Below are positions 26,800-36,609 of a stretch of DNA of 64,000 nt, piece by piece. The notes below the pieces were generated by a model. The model had not been told where the DNA came from and did not search any database. It saw only the letters and a list, made by a program, of their open reading frames with translations. How positions within the stretch are numbered: position 1 is the first letter of the stretch; every line of letters begins with the position of its first letter. Where the stretch lies: contig CAVVUF010000001.1 of NCBI GenBank assembly GCA_963751425.1, positions 1,302,001-1,366,000 on the forward strand, written 5' to 3'. Made by a program: the position numbers and the translations under genes. Source of the DNA: CAVVUF01 sp963751425. GTDB taxonomy: Bacteria; Chloroflexota; Anaerolineae; Anaerolineales; UBA4823.

Positions 26800-27345
26800 T
26801 TATTCTTCCTTCAAGCCCAACACGGCTGCCAGGATGGCTGGGTCGAGATCAAGTTCCGGTATTTCATCTATCCCAGCTTGTTGAACCTCATAAGCTCGTT
26901 CACGCAGCGCTTTCCATAATACCTGGCGTTCGCCCGAAGCTACCATCAAATCGCTGACAGTCTCAGCTTTGAGTAAATGCTCACCAAGCGTATAGAAAAA
27001 CGTGATCCTGCGCCAATCCTCAGCTAGAATAGGCTGTCGCAAACGTTCCAAAGGACCAAGTTGAATCTTAAAATATTCTTGGTTGGCATGCGGATGTTCT
27101 GCTTCATCACGGAGCAGCTCTGCCCGGGTAGTTAGCTCGTGCCCGCGTACTTCAGCAAAATATTGGATTCGCCATTTTTCTTCACCAAACGCGCCGGTCT
27201 GGTAGAACGCCAGGTAATCTACAGCCACCACTTTTGGTGCAGAACGCAAAGGGATGCGGTACCATCCTAAAACCCGTGCGATTTCGAAATCGCGCGGGTT
27301 ATTCATCACAGCAACAAGGATTAAAGATGTCGCAGAGAGAGGCAT
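26800..27345 (-). CDS. Conserved hypothetical protein next to SNF2 helicase
   Basis: 181 residues, no membrane segment. It begins MPLSATSLILVAVMNNPRDF and continues with VLGWYRIPL and VDYLAFYQTGAFGEEKWRIQYF, an alternating strand-rich N-terminal half, then a helical C-terminal half with EDWRRITFFYTLGEHLLKAE. I do not recognise a domain. It lies 25 bases downstream of the SNF2-family gene on the same strand and is probably co-expressed; a DNA-repair or restriction role is only guessed from the neighbour. Confidence 0.7.
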   Translation of the reverse strand: MPLSATSLILVAVMNNPRDFEIARVLGWYRIPLRSAPKVVAVDYLAFYQTGAFGEEKWRIQYFAEVRGHELTTRAELLRDEAEHPHANQEYFKIQLGPLERLRQPILAEDWRRITFFYTLGEHLLKAETVSDLMVASGERQVLWKALRERAYEVQQAGIDEIPELDLDPAILAAVLGLKEE

Positions 27346-27370
27346 AGATTTAGTGTACCATAATCTATTT

Positions 27371-30300
27371 TTAGCTGAATAATACGTTCACATCCTCAGC
27401 GGTTAGTGATTTCAAGAAATTCTTTTCGGTAGTGATCAGCTGATCTACCAGGTTCCGTTTGCGGTCCTGGAGCTGTAAAATCTTTTCCTCAACCGAATCC
27501 CGGGCGATCAATTTATAAACAAACACAGGTTTTTCTTGACCAATCCGGTGGGTGCGGTCACTGGCTTGCATTTCTACCGCTGGATTCCACCAAGGGTCGA
27601 TGTGGATGACATAATCCGCCGCGGTCAGGTTCAAACCCACCCCACCAGCTTTTAAGCTGATCAAGAAAAAGGGAATGCTTTGATCAGCTTGAAAAAGATC
27701 CACCTGTCCCTGCCGGTCCTGAGTGCTCCCATCCAGGTAGGTGTACTTGATTTTTCGGCGATCGAGCTCAGTACGCAAGATGCGCAGCATTTCAACAAAC
27801 TGTGAGAAGATCAATGCTTTATGGTTTTCAGATTGTAAGGTTTCCAACGTTTCTAAGAGGAGTTCAAATTTTGCCGACTCACCCCGGAACTGTTTGTCGA
27901 CCAAAACTGGATGGTTGCATACCTGGCGTAAGCGCAGCAGCCCCTCCAGGACCTTCATACGCGAATTATCGATTCCTTTGCTCTCCACCATTCCAAGCAA
28001 GAGCCCCCGGTAATAATCACGCAGGCGGTTGTAATACTTCCGTTGTCCTGGCTCCATATCGCTGTAGATCACTCTTTCGGTGCGAGGCGGCAGCTCCGGT
28101 GCCACTTGATCCTTGGTCCTTCGTAAGATGAAAGGATAGACCATCTTTCGTAAGAAGTCCGCTTTGCCTTCATCATTATTCTTTTCAATTGGAGTACCAA
28201 ATTCGCTCCGAAAATACTCCAGGTTTCCCAACAGTCCCGGGTTTAAGAAAGCAAACTGAGACCACAGCTCAAAAGTCGAATTCTCAACGGGCGTTCCCGT
28301 CATGACCAAACGATGTTCGCAGTTCAGCAGGCGAGCCGCTTTCGAGGTCTGAGCAACCGGATTCTTTAATCGCTTGCAATTCGTCCAGGATCACATAATG
28401 GAATGAATAGCCTCGCAATTTTTCAACATCCCGCAGCATTACCCCGTAGGTAGTCAATATCAGGTCGTAATTTTCCAGCGCTTCAAAATCCTTGTCACGT
28501 AAACTCCCAAAATATTCAAGGAAACGCAGCCCAGGTGTAAATCTTCCAATTTCGCGCTGCCAATTCACCAGAAGCGAGCGCGGCAGAACGATTAAATCAG
28601 GATTTTTCGAGTGCTGTTTCTCGCGTAACGATAACAAAAAAGCCAGTACCTGGATCGTTTTGCCCAATCCCATATCATCTGCCAGGCAGCCACCGAAGTT
28701 AAAATCGTGCAAGAAATGCAGCCAATCGAAGCCAGCTTTTTGATAAGGTCGTAATTCCCCAGTCAGTCCCTGAGGCAAAGCATTGGAGGTTACCCCAGCA
28801 AAATTCTTAAGCTTCTCCAGCCTCTGTTTGAACTCCTGGTCAGTCTGGACCCGGTCAGCCTCCCCTAAAAGCTGATCAAGGAGAGTCAGGTGGAAATTAG
28901 AAAGGCGAACCCCATTCTTGGTCTCGTTACCCAAATCGAATAAATGTTTATAACGCTCTAACCATACTTCAGGAATCTCACCGATCGATCCATCGGCTAA
29001 CTTGATATAGTGCTCTTTTCTCCGTAAAGCTTTGCGTAATTCCTTGACCGAGACTTCAATTTCACCATAATTCACCACGGTCTCAACGTCAAACCAATCG
29101 ATCCCAGAAGTAACATTAAAAGATATCGTCGGTTTTACCCGGTTCACACGTGCAGTCTTAAGCGCTTCTTCACCAAAAATTTCAAAACCTGCCTCGGTCA
29201 GGCGAGGCACATTCTTCATCAAGAAATCCAAAGGATGAACACGCGCGCGGAGTACATACGTGCCCTGAGGTTCAGAAGATGAAGCCTTTTTAAGCCAAAA
29301 TCGGAGGTTGCATAGTACCTGATAAGCGTCCTGTTCAAATTCAGGCTTACGATGAATGCGCGCCAATCTCCACGATTCGGGAAAACAACGCAGGCTCTCC
29401 ACAGGCGAAGAGCTATCATATGGAAGTTCATATTCCCCATATGCATAACGAAGCTCTGCCTTAAATTCTCCCTTTGCATCACTCAAATATAACCGCTTCG
29501 TTGGCTCAGATGAGACCTCTTCCCAGATAACTGCATCACCTGTTAAATCGGACCTCTGTTGCCAGGGTTAAGTAATAATTCTCAAGAAACTCCATCTCAT
29601 CCTGCGTTGGGATAATTAATTCAGGCGATTCCTGAAATGCAGCTAAAAGACTGACTGTTTTATCTCCATCAACTTGAACCAGGTAACGGTCCGCTAATAA
29701 CCACACCGGTGAGAGTGAAATCACTTGAACAGTATCATTTTGAAAGGCAAAATTCTTCTCTCCAACGGAAAGACTTGCAACCAATTTGATACCTTCTGGC
29801 GAACGGGACAGCTCGATCTGAACGCGCCCATGCATAGGCAGAAAACCTAACAACTTCTCTGCCGGATTGCGTGAGTTCCCCAAAAATAGTGGAGCTCCCG
29901 AATTCAGCAACCAGGGATAAATAATCGCTCAACGATGAAGAAGTTGCGTAATAATACCGGGCTTGGACTGCCAACATGTTTGCCAGGACCACCGCTTGCT
30001 TATCTTGGGCGAAAATAGCAGATTGGTCAAGCACATTATTTACCAATTTTGCGGAAGAACCAAGGCTGGATACTCCTTCCAACACCTGGTCGATCGGTTG
30101 ACCTGCCTGTAAAAGCGCACGTGTTGAAGCACTCAGGTGGTTAATGTTGACAGAATATGCGAACAACTTCCAAAAGGCATAACTCTCGTACCCGGGTTGT
30201 CTTTGCATGCTAAAGAATACAACATAGGGAGGCGGAAAATACCGGCTTGGAGTGGTCTGGGCAGCCTGGATCACACGTGAGAGCTGCGACTGCCATTGAA

Positions 30301-30604
30301 CGGGTTTATGAGTGCGAAGGTGTTCGCGCACAGTCATTACTGCTGCCACAATGTGCTTGCATATCCGGCCATCTTCTGCATAAGGGCAATCGCAGAAGAA
30401 TAACAAATTACTACGATCTAGCTCAATGCGAACATCGTAGACACCACCCTGTCCCGAGACAATACAGGTCGCATAGTCTTCCTCAACATAATCAATGCTA
30501 ACCCGCCCCTGTTGGTAATACAACCGCCCACGCTCATAGATCGACGCGCCCACATACCGCTGGAGGCGGTTAAGATCAAACATATCCTCAGTTAATCCTG
30601 CCAT
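27371..30604 (-). pseudogene. SNF2-family helicase with N-terminal SWIM zinc finger, frameshifted
   Basis: One protein of about 1080 residues read through several frames. From ATG 30604: a SWIM zinc finger (CDCPYAEDGRICKH, near 70-83), a long middle domain, then a SNF2 ATPase with DDMGLGKTIQ (Walker A), VILDELQA (Walker B), VMTGTPVEN (motif III) and the C-terminal helicase part with GGVGLNLTAADYVIHIDPWWNPA and SDRTHRIGQ. Three single-base shifts are needed near 29923, 29540 and 28366 (AAAG for AAG). SWIM-SNF2 proteins act on nucleic acids, probably as DNA translocases. The conserved sequence across the breaks points to read errors. Confidence 0.85.
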
Positions 30605-30688
30605 GAACCTTCCCTATTCTGAACAGATAATCGCCATGCAAAGCAATGCTTGCACGGCTCATCACCCCAATGAACGTAACTCCATGGG

Positions 30689-30738
30689 GCGACATTCGGG
30701 ATTCGCCGGGAAATTGTCCAGAAAATCCCGAATATCGC
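30689..30738. repeat. 15-bp inverted repeat upstream of the SNF2 gene
   Basis: GCGACATTCGGGATT (30689-30703) and AATCCCGAATATCGC (30724-30738) form a 15-bp stem with one wobble pair and a 20-base loop. It lies between the PLP-enzyme stop and the SNF2 start, both on the minus strand. No T-run follows, so it is not a plain intrinsic terminator. Confidence 0.6.
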
Positions 30739-30746
30739 TGTAAAAC

Positions 30747-32207
30747 TTAGATCAACCCCACCTCAGCATTGAAAGCTTCAATGAGGGCATCAATTTCAGG
30801 CACTAACCCCTGTACACGCGTCCAGTAATCGCTATCATACCACTGAGCCTGGATTTCTTCATAGGTTTTTCCTTGCTGTTCCACCCAGGTAAAATATTTC
30901 AAATTGTGGACGCGCCGCTTCTCTGCATAGGTTAGTTCTAGCATATTATCCGTAGAAACCCCTTGCAGATAGCGAGCATAATGTGCTGCAGCCTCCAGCT
31001 CAGAATACGCACCAAATTCATTTTGCATCTCACTCAGCCGGCTGCCATACAGCTCCATTGAATCCGTCAACACAGTCAAGACAATATCGTTCTCACCCAT
31101 TTCATAATACTTTGCCATCTTGACTGCTGATAAAACATTTGAGATCCCAGAGAAGCCTAAAAGGTCTAACTGATTGACCAACCCCTGCGAAACGCCTTTC
31201 TTTACCAGGTAAGCTCGTCCGGCTGGCTCGTTGAATAATCGCGCCAGGCTCACCACAGCCTCGTCATCAATTGCTACCACCACGTCTGTGTTCTTGACAT
31301 TATGGATCCAGGGTACATGTTTATCACCGATTCCTTCAATACGGTGAGCACCGAAGCCATTCTCCAAAAGGGTTGGGCACTGCAGGGCCTCACTCGCGCC
31401 GATCTTGGAAGCAGGAAATAGCTGTTTCAAGTAATCGCCGAAAGCAATTGTCCCTGCGGATCCGGTGGCTGAGACCATCCCCCGGTAAACATCTTTCGGT
31501 CCCATCGCCTGTCGCAAGAGGTCCTCCATGGCATGCCCGGTAACAGTGTAATGCCACAGGTAATTGCCGAATTCCTCGAATTGGTTGAAGATCATCAGAT
31601 CCTGGCCAGATTGGCGCAATTCCCAACACTTATCAAAAATTTCCTTAACATTGGATTCGCTGCCCGGTGTAGCGATCACTTCTCCAGCGATTTTTGACAG
31701 CCACTCGAACCGCTCCCGGCTCATGCCCTCGGGTAAAATTGCAATCGATTGGCAGCCTAGCAAGGCGGAATCATACGCCCCGCCGCGGCAGAAGTTGCCG
31801 GTTGAGGGCCAGACAGCCTTCTGGAGGGAAGGGTCAAACTCCCCGGTCACCAGACGTGGCACCAAACATCCAAACGCTGCCCCAACCTTATGAGCGCCTG
31901 TAGGAAACCACTTTCCAACCAGCGCGATGATCCTTGCATCTGTTCCCGTTATGCTTTTTGGGAATTCCAGGTAGTTCAACCCACCAAAACCCCCTCCTTC
32001 TGCCGTGGGTTGGTTCTTCCAGGTAATGCGGAACAAGTTGCGCGGATTGAGATCCCATAACCCAATCTGCTTGAGGTCCTTTTTCACACCAGCAGGGATT
32101 AATTCAGGATTCATCATCTGTGCAAAGGTAGGAATAATAATATTCTGTTCACGCACACGCCGGATTGCACGCTGACGGCGCTCTGGGTGTATCGCAAGAT
32201 CGATCAT
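30747..32207 (-). CDS. Fold-type-II PLP-dependent enzyme (cysteine-synthase/ammonia-lyase group)
   Basis: 486 residues, longer than cysteine synthase (about 310) or threonine synthase. The PLP-lysine motif is probably WFPTGAHKVGAAFG, with the phosphate-binding segment VSATGSAGTIAFGDYLK. No N-terminal targeting. It follows the GT2 gene by 26 bases and continues the operon from thrC. Substrate is unknown: beta-elimination or ammonia lyase chemistry is typical for the fold. Its position beside a purine and carbamoyl-phosphate cluster recalls YgeX, a PLP enzyme of the anaerobic purine cluster, but it is longer than YgeX and not clearly orthologous. Confidence 0.78.
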   Translation of the reverse strand: MIDLAIHPERRQRAIRRVREQNIIIPTFAQMMNPELIPAGVKKDLKQIGLWDLNPRNLFRITWKNQPTAEGGGFGGLNYLEFPKSITGTDARIIALVGKWFPTGAHKVGAAFGCLVPRLVTGEFDPSLQKAVWPSTGNFCRGGAYDSALLGCQSIAILPEGMSRERFEWLSKIAGEVIATPGSESNVKEIFDKCWELRQSGQDLMIFNQFEEFGNYLWHYTVTGHAMEDLLRQAMGPKDVYRGMVSATGSAGTIAFGDYLKQLFPASKIGASEALQCPTLLENGFGAHRIEGIGDKHVPWIHNVKNTDVVVAIDDEAVVSLARLFNEPAGRAYLVKKGVSQGLVNQLDLLGFSGISNVLSAVKMAKYYEMGENDIVLTVLTDSMELYGSRLSEMQNEFGAYSELEAAAHYARYLQGVSTDNMLELTYAEKRRVHNLKYFTWVEQQGKTYEEIQAQWYDSDYWTRVQGLVPEIDALIEAFNAEVGLI

Positions 32208-32233
32208 ATTTAATGCCCTTTCTTTGAGGATTT

Positions 32234-33182
32234 CTATTTCCCAATATTTACGTCATCCGGACTTTCTCGGACGATATACAATGGACGCCCCTTGGCTTCA
32301 TCATATAACCTGCCGATATATTCACCCAGGATGCCCAGTGAGATCAATTGAACACCGCCCAAGAAAAGCACGGCAAGTAACGAGCTGGCTTGACCAAAAA
32401 ACGCCTGTGAGCCAGCCAGGCGCATGATCACAACAACCGGTATAACCAGGATGCTTAACCCCGCAGATATGAATCCCAGGTAGGTTGCGATCTGCAACGG
32501 CACATATGAAAAACCTGTAATCGCATTCCAGGCCAATTTGAACATCTTGCGGAAGGGATACTTTGTCTGTCCTGATAACCTGGCAGCCCGCTTATAGGGG
32601 ACCCCAACCTGCTTGAAGCCGACCCAGGCAGACATACCACGTAAAAATCGATGGCGCTCACGCATCTGCTGCATTACTTTTAACCACTTTATGGTCCAAC
32701 AAACGGAAATCACCTGTATCCAGCGGTATTTTTACATCGGTAATGGCTGCAATCATCCGATAGAACAAGGAGGCCGTAAAAAGCTTGAACCAGCTTTCTC
32801 CTTCCCGTTCGGCTCGCACTGCGTAGACAACTTCAAAACCTTCCTTCCATTTGGCGATCAAATCCAGGATCACTTCAGGGGGATCTTGTAAATCAGAGTC
32901 GATAATCGTAACGGCTCTACCTTGCGCATAATCTAATCCTGCAGTTACCGCAATCTGATGACCGAAATTACGCGCAAAGACTACCGGCCTCACCCGCTCA
33001 TCTAGCTCTGCCAGCTCGAGTATTTTCGCACTCGAGCCATCAGTTGATCCATCGTCAACCAGTATCAGCTCCCAAGTCTCGCCTGTTAAATCCAGCGTTT
33101 CCTTCACGCGGCGAAAAAATTCCGGGATATTCGATAACTCATTATAAATCGGAGCAATCACAGAATAGTTTGGAGTTGTCAT
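32234..33182 (-). pseudogene. GT2 glycosyltransferase (GtrB/DPM1-like), one frameshift
   Basis: About 315 residues from ATG 33182, three bases after the thrC stop. The N-terminal GT-A part has APIYNELSNIPEFF, VDDGSTDGS, DSDLQDPPEV and DTGDFRLLD, the motifs of polyprenyl-phosphate glucosyl or mannosyl transferases. The C-terminal part, in another frame, has two membrane helices and ends LGEYIGRLYDEAKGRP. An extra A near 32690 (AAAAGTAATG for AAAGTAATG) explains the break. It would load a sugar on undecaprenyl phosphate for envelope glycosylation. Confidence 0.84.
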
Positions 33183-33185
33183 ATC

Positions 33186-34445
33186 TTATCGCACAATCCT
33201 TTTGACAGCATCCAGGGTTGGCTCGATCACTGGAGCAGCCAATACTGCCTGCATCGCTGCTTTAACATCTTTTAAACCGCTGCCTGTATTAATCACCAAG
33301 ACCGGATCATCCGGATAAATAAATTCTTGCTTGACGGCCTTTACCATGCCAGCGTACGCGGCTGCACCGGCTGGCTCAGCAAAAATTCCGATTTTTCCTA
33401 ATTCGGCAATCGCTTTCAAGATCTCATCATCGCTAACTTTTATATAAGCGCCTGCGGTTTCCCTTGCTGCGCGTACAGCTCTCACCCCATCCCTGGGCAG
33501 GTCAACCGAGATACTATCTGCCAGGGTTTGGGCAGATACAGGCACAATTTTTTCCGACCCCGCCTGATAAGCATTCGCTATCGCTGCCGAGCCTTCGGCC
33601 TGCACTCCAAATATCCGGGGCATTCTTCCCAGCCAACCGAGCTTCTGCAAATCCTTAAAACCTTTATGCAGTCCCGAAATGATATTCCCATCGCCAACCG
33701 AGACGAATATTGTCAGCGGCCTGGCGATTTGATCCGGTGTAAAGGTACGGTTCCACCATTCCCATATTTCCAATGCCGCTGTTTTCTTCCCCTCCAGCGT
33801 GAACGGATTATACCCGGTATTCCGGCAGTACCAACCAAATTCCTGCGCAGCAAGGATCGTCAGGTCAAAAGCATCATCGTAGGTACCATCCACGAGGATA
33901 ACCTGGGCACCAAATACCAGGAGCTGCGCTACTTTAGCAGGTGGGGCTGTTTTGGGTGCAAAGATAATCGCTTTCTGTCCTACTGCGGCTGCCATTCCTG
34001 CCAATGCCGCCCCCGCGTTGCCGGTAGAAGCGGTAACCACAACCTCTGCCCCAATCTCGCGGGCGCGTGCCACCACTACTGCACTTGCCCGATCTTTGAA
34101 GGAGGCTGTCGGATTGCGGCTTTCATCTTTGATCCATAAAGATCGCAAGCCCAGAGAAGCCGCCAGTCGTTGCGATGAAAATACAGGAGTCCAACCAGCA
34201 GCCCGGAAGGGTGTTCCCATTCCACCTGGTTCGGCTACCGGCAGTAATGGCAGATACCGCCATAATGAAGGCTCTCTGCTTTCAAAGATATCATCGATCG
34301 AAATATGCTCTTGAATTTCCCGGTAATCCAAAATTACATCTAAATTACCTCCATCAGCCGGGCAGGTATAAGTCACCTGGTCAGGATCATATATTTGACT
34401 ACATAAAGAGCATTGATAAGAGGTGAAAGAGTTTGCTTTAACCAA
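33186..34445 (-). CDS. thrC: Threonine synthase
   Basis: Converts O-phosphohomoserine to threonine using PLP. 419 residues. An N-terminal zinc-ribbon-like segment has Cys12, Cys15 and Cys28, with one usual ligand not obvious. The PLP lysine is in NPTASFKDRAS (Lys117), and the phosphate loop VSVGDGNIISGL follows. Start is TTG at 34445. First gene of a likely operon with the GT2 and PLP-enzyme genes. Other threonine or methionine genes are absent from the window. Confidence 0.88.
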   Translation of the reverse strand: MVKANSFTSYQCSLCSQIYDPDQVTYTCPADGGNLDVILDYREIQEHISIDDIFESREPSLWRYLPLLPVAEPGGMGTPFRAAGWTPVFSSQRLAASLGLRSLWIKDESRNPTASFKDRASAVVVARAREIGAEVVVTASTGNAGAALAGMAAAVGQKAIIFAPKTAPPAKVAQLLVFGAQVILVDGTYDDAFDLTILAAQEFGWYCRNTGYNPFTLEGKKTAALEIWEWWNRTFTPDQIARPLTIFVSVGDGNIISGLHKGFKDLQKLGWLGRMPRIFGVQAEGSAAIANAYQAGSEKIVPVSAQTLADSISVDLPRDGVRAVRAARETAGAYIKVSDDEILKAIAELGKIGIFAEPAGAAAYAGMVKAVKQEFIYPDDPVLVINTGSGLKDVKAAMQAVLAAPVIEPTLDAVKRIVR

Positions 34446-34497
34446 ACCTGGATTCCTTTAGATCTGCTATATGTAGAACGTAAATCGCTCTATTTTC

Positions 34498-35466
34498 TTA
34501 CAAGCCGCGCTCGCCGCGGATATATGGCAAACCCAATGCTGCCGGGGTACCCAATCGTTTGCGCATCGCTTCGCGCGACCCAATTATCAAGACAATGATT
34601 GTAAAGGCATAAGGAAGCATTTGTAAAAAGAATCCCCAATACGGATTATAGTAAAAAGGATTTCTCAAGCCAAACAGCATCATTGGACCTTGAATATCCA
34701 AGATTAGGCGGCGTAAAGCGCCAAAGGTGTAAGAACCAACGGCTGCTCGCAGCGGATCCCACTGGGCAAAGATCACTAAACCCACTGCAATCCACCCCAA
34801 CCCGGCTGTGGTGAGCTCACTGAACCATCCTGGAGATACTGCCAGGCTGATTGTCGCCCCGGCTAATCCGGCTAACACACCACCCACAAACACATAGAAA
34901 TAACGCAGCCGATATACATTTATCCCTAATGCATCCGCAGCCGCGGGATACTCTCCAATCGCCCTCAGGTGCATGCCCGGGCGAGTTTTGTTAATATATA
35001 TCCACGCCAGCGGGATCAACAAGTACCCGATATAGACTAGCACATTCTGGTCTTTGAAAAATATGGGACCGATCACAGGAATTTGCACTAATATGGGTAT
35101 CGAGAAGCTCGGTAATAAAGATATGGTTCCAGCCTTGCTCAGCCCTTCTCCAAAAACCAGGCTTATCCCAGTACCCAAAAAAGTTAACGCCAATCCACTG
35201 ACCACTTGGTCGGCGCGCAGGTGAATCGTAATCACCGCGTGAATTTGACTGAACGCTCCGGCGACTAACATTGCCATCAGCAAACCCAACCATGGATTCC
35301 CAGTCTCCACAGCAGTCTTATAAGCGCTCATAGCCCCGATCAACATCATTCCTTCTACACCCAAGTTGAGAATCCCGGAGCGTTCCGCAAAAATTTCTCC
35401 GATCGTAGCAAACAGGAGCACAGTGCCCGAGGCAACACCCGCTTGTAAGATAATGATCAGATCCAC
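34498..35466 (-). CDS. Nucleoside-type ABC transporter permease 2 (NupC/YufQ family)
   Basis: 322-residue permease with about 8-10 helices. The motifs GVEGMMLIGAMSAYKTA and GVNVYRLRYFYVFVGGVLAGLAGA-like segments belong to the BmpA-linked permease family (BPD_transp_2). GTG start at 35466 lies three bases after the partner permease stop, with AAGGAGG upstream. Forms a heterodimer channel with the gene before it, powered by the dual ATPase at 36602. Substrate: nucleosides or related, from family and neighbours. Confidence 0.86.
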   Translation of the reverse strand: MDLIIILQAGVASGTVLLFATIGEIFAERSGILNLGVEGMMLIGAMSAYKTAVETGNPWLGLLMAMLVAGAFSQIHAVITIHLRADQVVSGLALTFLGTGISLVFGEGLSKAGTISLLPSFSIPILVQIPVIGPIFFKDQNVLVYIGYLLIPLAWIYINKTRPGMHLRAIGEYPAAADALGINVYRLRYFYVFVGGVLAGLAGATISLAVSPGWFSELTTAGLGWIAVGLVIFAQWDPLRAAVGSYTFGALRRLILDIQGPMMLFGLRNPFYYNPYWGFFLQMLPYAFTIIVLIIGSREAMRKRLGTPAALGLPYIRGERGL

Positions 35467-35469
35467 GGA

Positions 35470-36609
35470 TTAAGCCTCCTTCACCTGGTGGATAATACGG
35501 ACCCGATTGCTCAATAAGAAGTCACTACCAATCAGGCAAACCAGGATAATCCCTTGGATCATCTTCGGAATTCCAGAAGGTTGAATTTCTCGCCCCGCCA
35601 GGATTAGAGCGCCAAATAAGATCGAAACCAGCACAACTGCGAAGGGATTAAACTTTGCCAGCCAGGCAATAATGATCCCCGTAAACCCATATCCTGGTGA
35701 TATTCGCTCCTGGAGGCGGTGCACTACCCCTGTTATTTCAGAGACACCTGCCAACCCAGCTAACGCACCCGAGACCATCATGACCAGGATGATATTTCTG
35801 GTGATATTGATCCCGGCATACTTCGCTGCTCCTGGATTATCTCCAATCAAGCGGATTTCATACCCCCACTTACTTCGATAGAGGATAAACCAAACCACCA
35901 CTGCTGCGATCAAGGCGATAATGAAACCCAAATGGGTGGTTAATCCAGCCAGGAAAGGAAATTTCGCGGCATAATCTGTCAGGCGTGGTAACCAGGCATT
36001 TTGAGGAAAAACAGGGCTCATTTGGAAGCCTCTCTCACTCCAAACTGCAAAGATAAAATAGTTGTTCCAGGCTATGGCAATATATGTCATCATTAAAGTT
36101 GTAATGATTTCGTTTACATTTAAACGTGCTTTCAAAAATCCCGGAATAAATCCCCATAGTGCCCCGGCTGCCGTTCCGGCCAAGATCATCGTTAGAATGA
36201 ACAGCCAACGCGGTGCATCTGCAGGTAAAAGTGGAATCAGAACCACCGCACTGGCTCCGAAGGCTCCCATATAAAGCTGACCCTCAGCCCCAATATTCCA
36301 TAGGCGCATCCGAAAAGCAAAAGAACATGCCAACCCCACCAGGATTAAAGGAGTAGCTTTGACAATCGTATCTGAGAATACCCCCACACTTCCCAATGAT
36401 GCCCTGGCAATGTGAGCATAGGAGAGGAAAGGATCGCCACCCACAAGCGCAATGATAATCCCACCAATGAAAAGGGCAATCAAGATTGCACCCACCGATA
36501 CTGCCGCAGGATACCAACCTGGTGGTTGCTCAAGGCGCGGCTCGATGAAAATTTTATAAGGAAATATTCTTTCCAACCAGGATGGGCGGCTCGTTGAATG
36601 TTCACTCAT
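35470..36609 (-). CDS. Nucleoside-type ABC transporter permease 1 (NupB/YufP family)
   Basis: 379 residues from ATG 36609, overlapping the ATPase stop. An N-terminal cytoplasmic stretch of about 35 residues precedes about 9 helices. LWNIGAEGQLYMGAFGAS and IRLIGDNPGAAKYAGINI are conserved in this BmpA-linked family. A TTG at 36615 in frame is less likely. With its partner it makes the membrane channel of the BmpA transporter. Confidence 0.86.
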   Translation of the reverse strand: MSEHSTSRPSWLERIFPYKIFIEPRLEQPPGWYPAAVSVGAILIALFIGGIIIALVGGDPFLSYAHIARASLGSVGVFSDTIVKATPLILVGLACSFAFRMRLWNIGAEGQLYMGAFGASAVVLIPLLPADAPRWLFILTMILAGTAAGALWGFIPGFLKARLNVNEIITTLMMTYIAIAWNNYFIFAVWSERGFQMSPVFPQNAWLPRLTDYAAKFPFLAGLTTHLGFIIALIAAVVVWFILYRSKWGYEIRLIGDNPGAAKYAGINITRNIILVMMVSGALAGLAGVSEITGVVHRLQERISPGYGFTGIIIAWLAKFNPFAVVLVSILFGALILAGREIQPSGIPKMIQGIILVCLIGSDFLLSNRVRIIHQVKEA

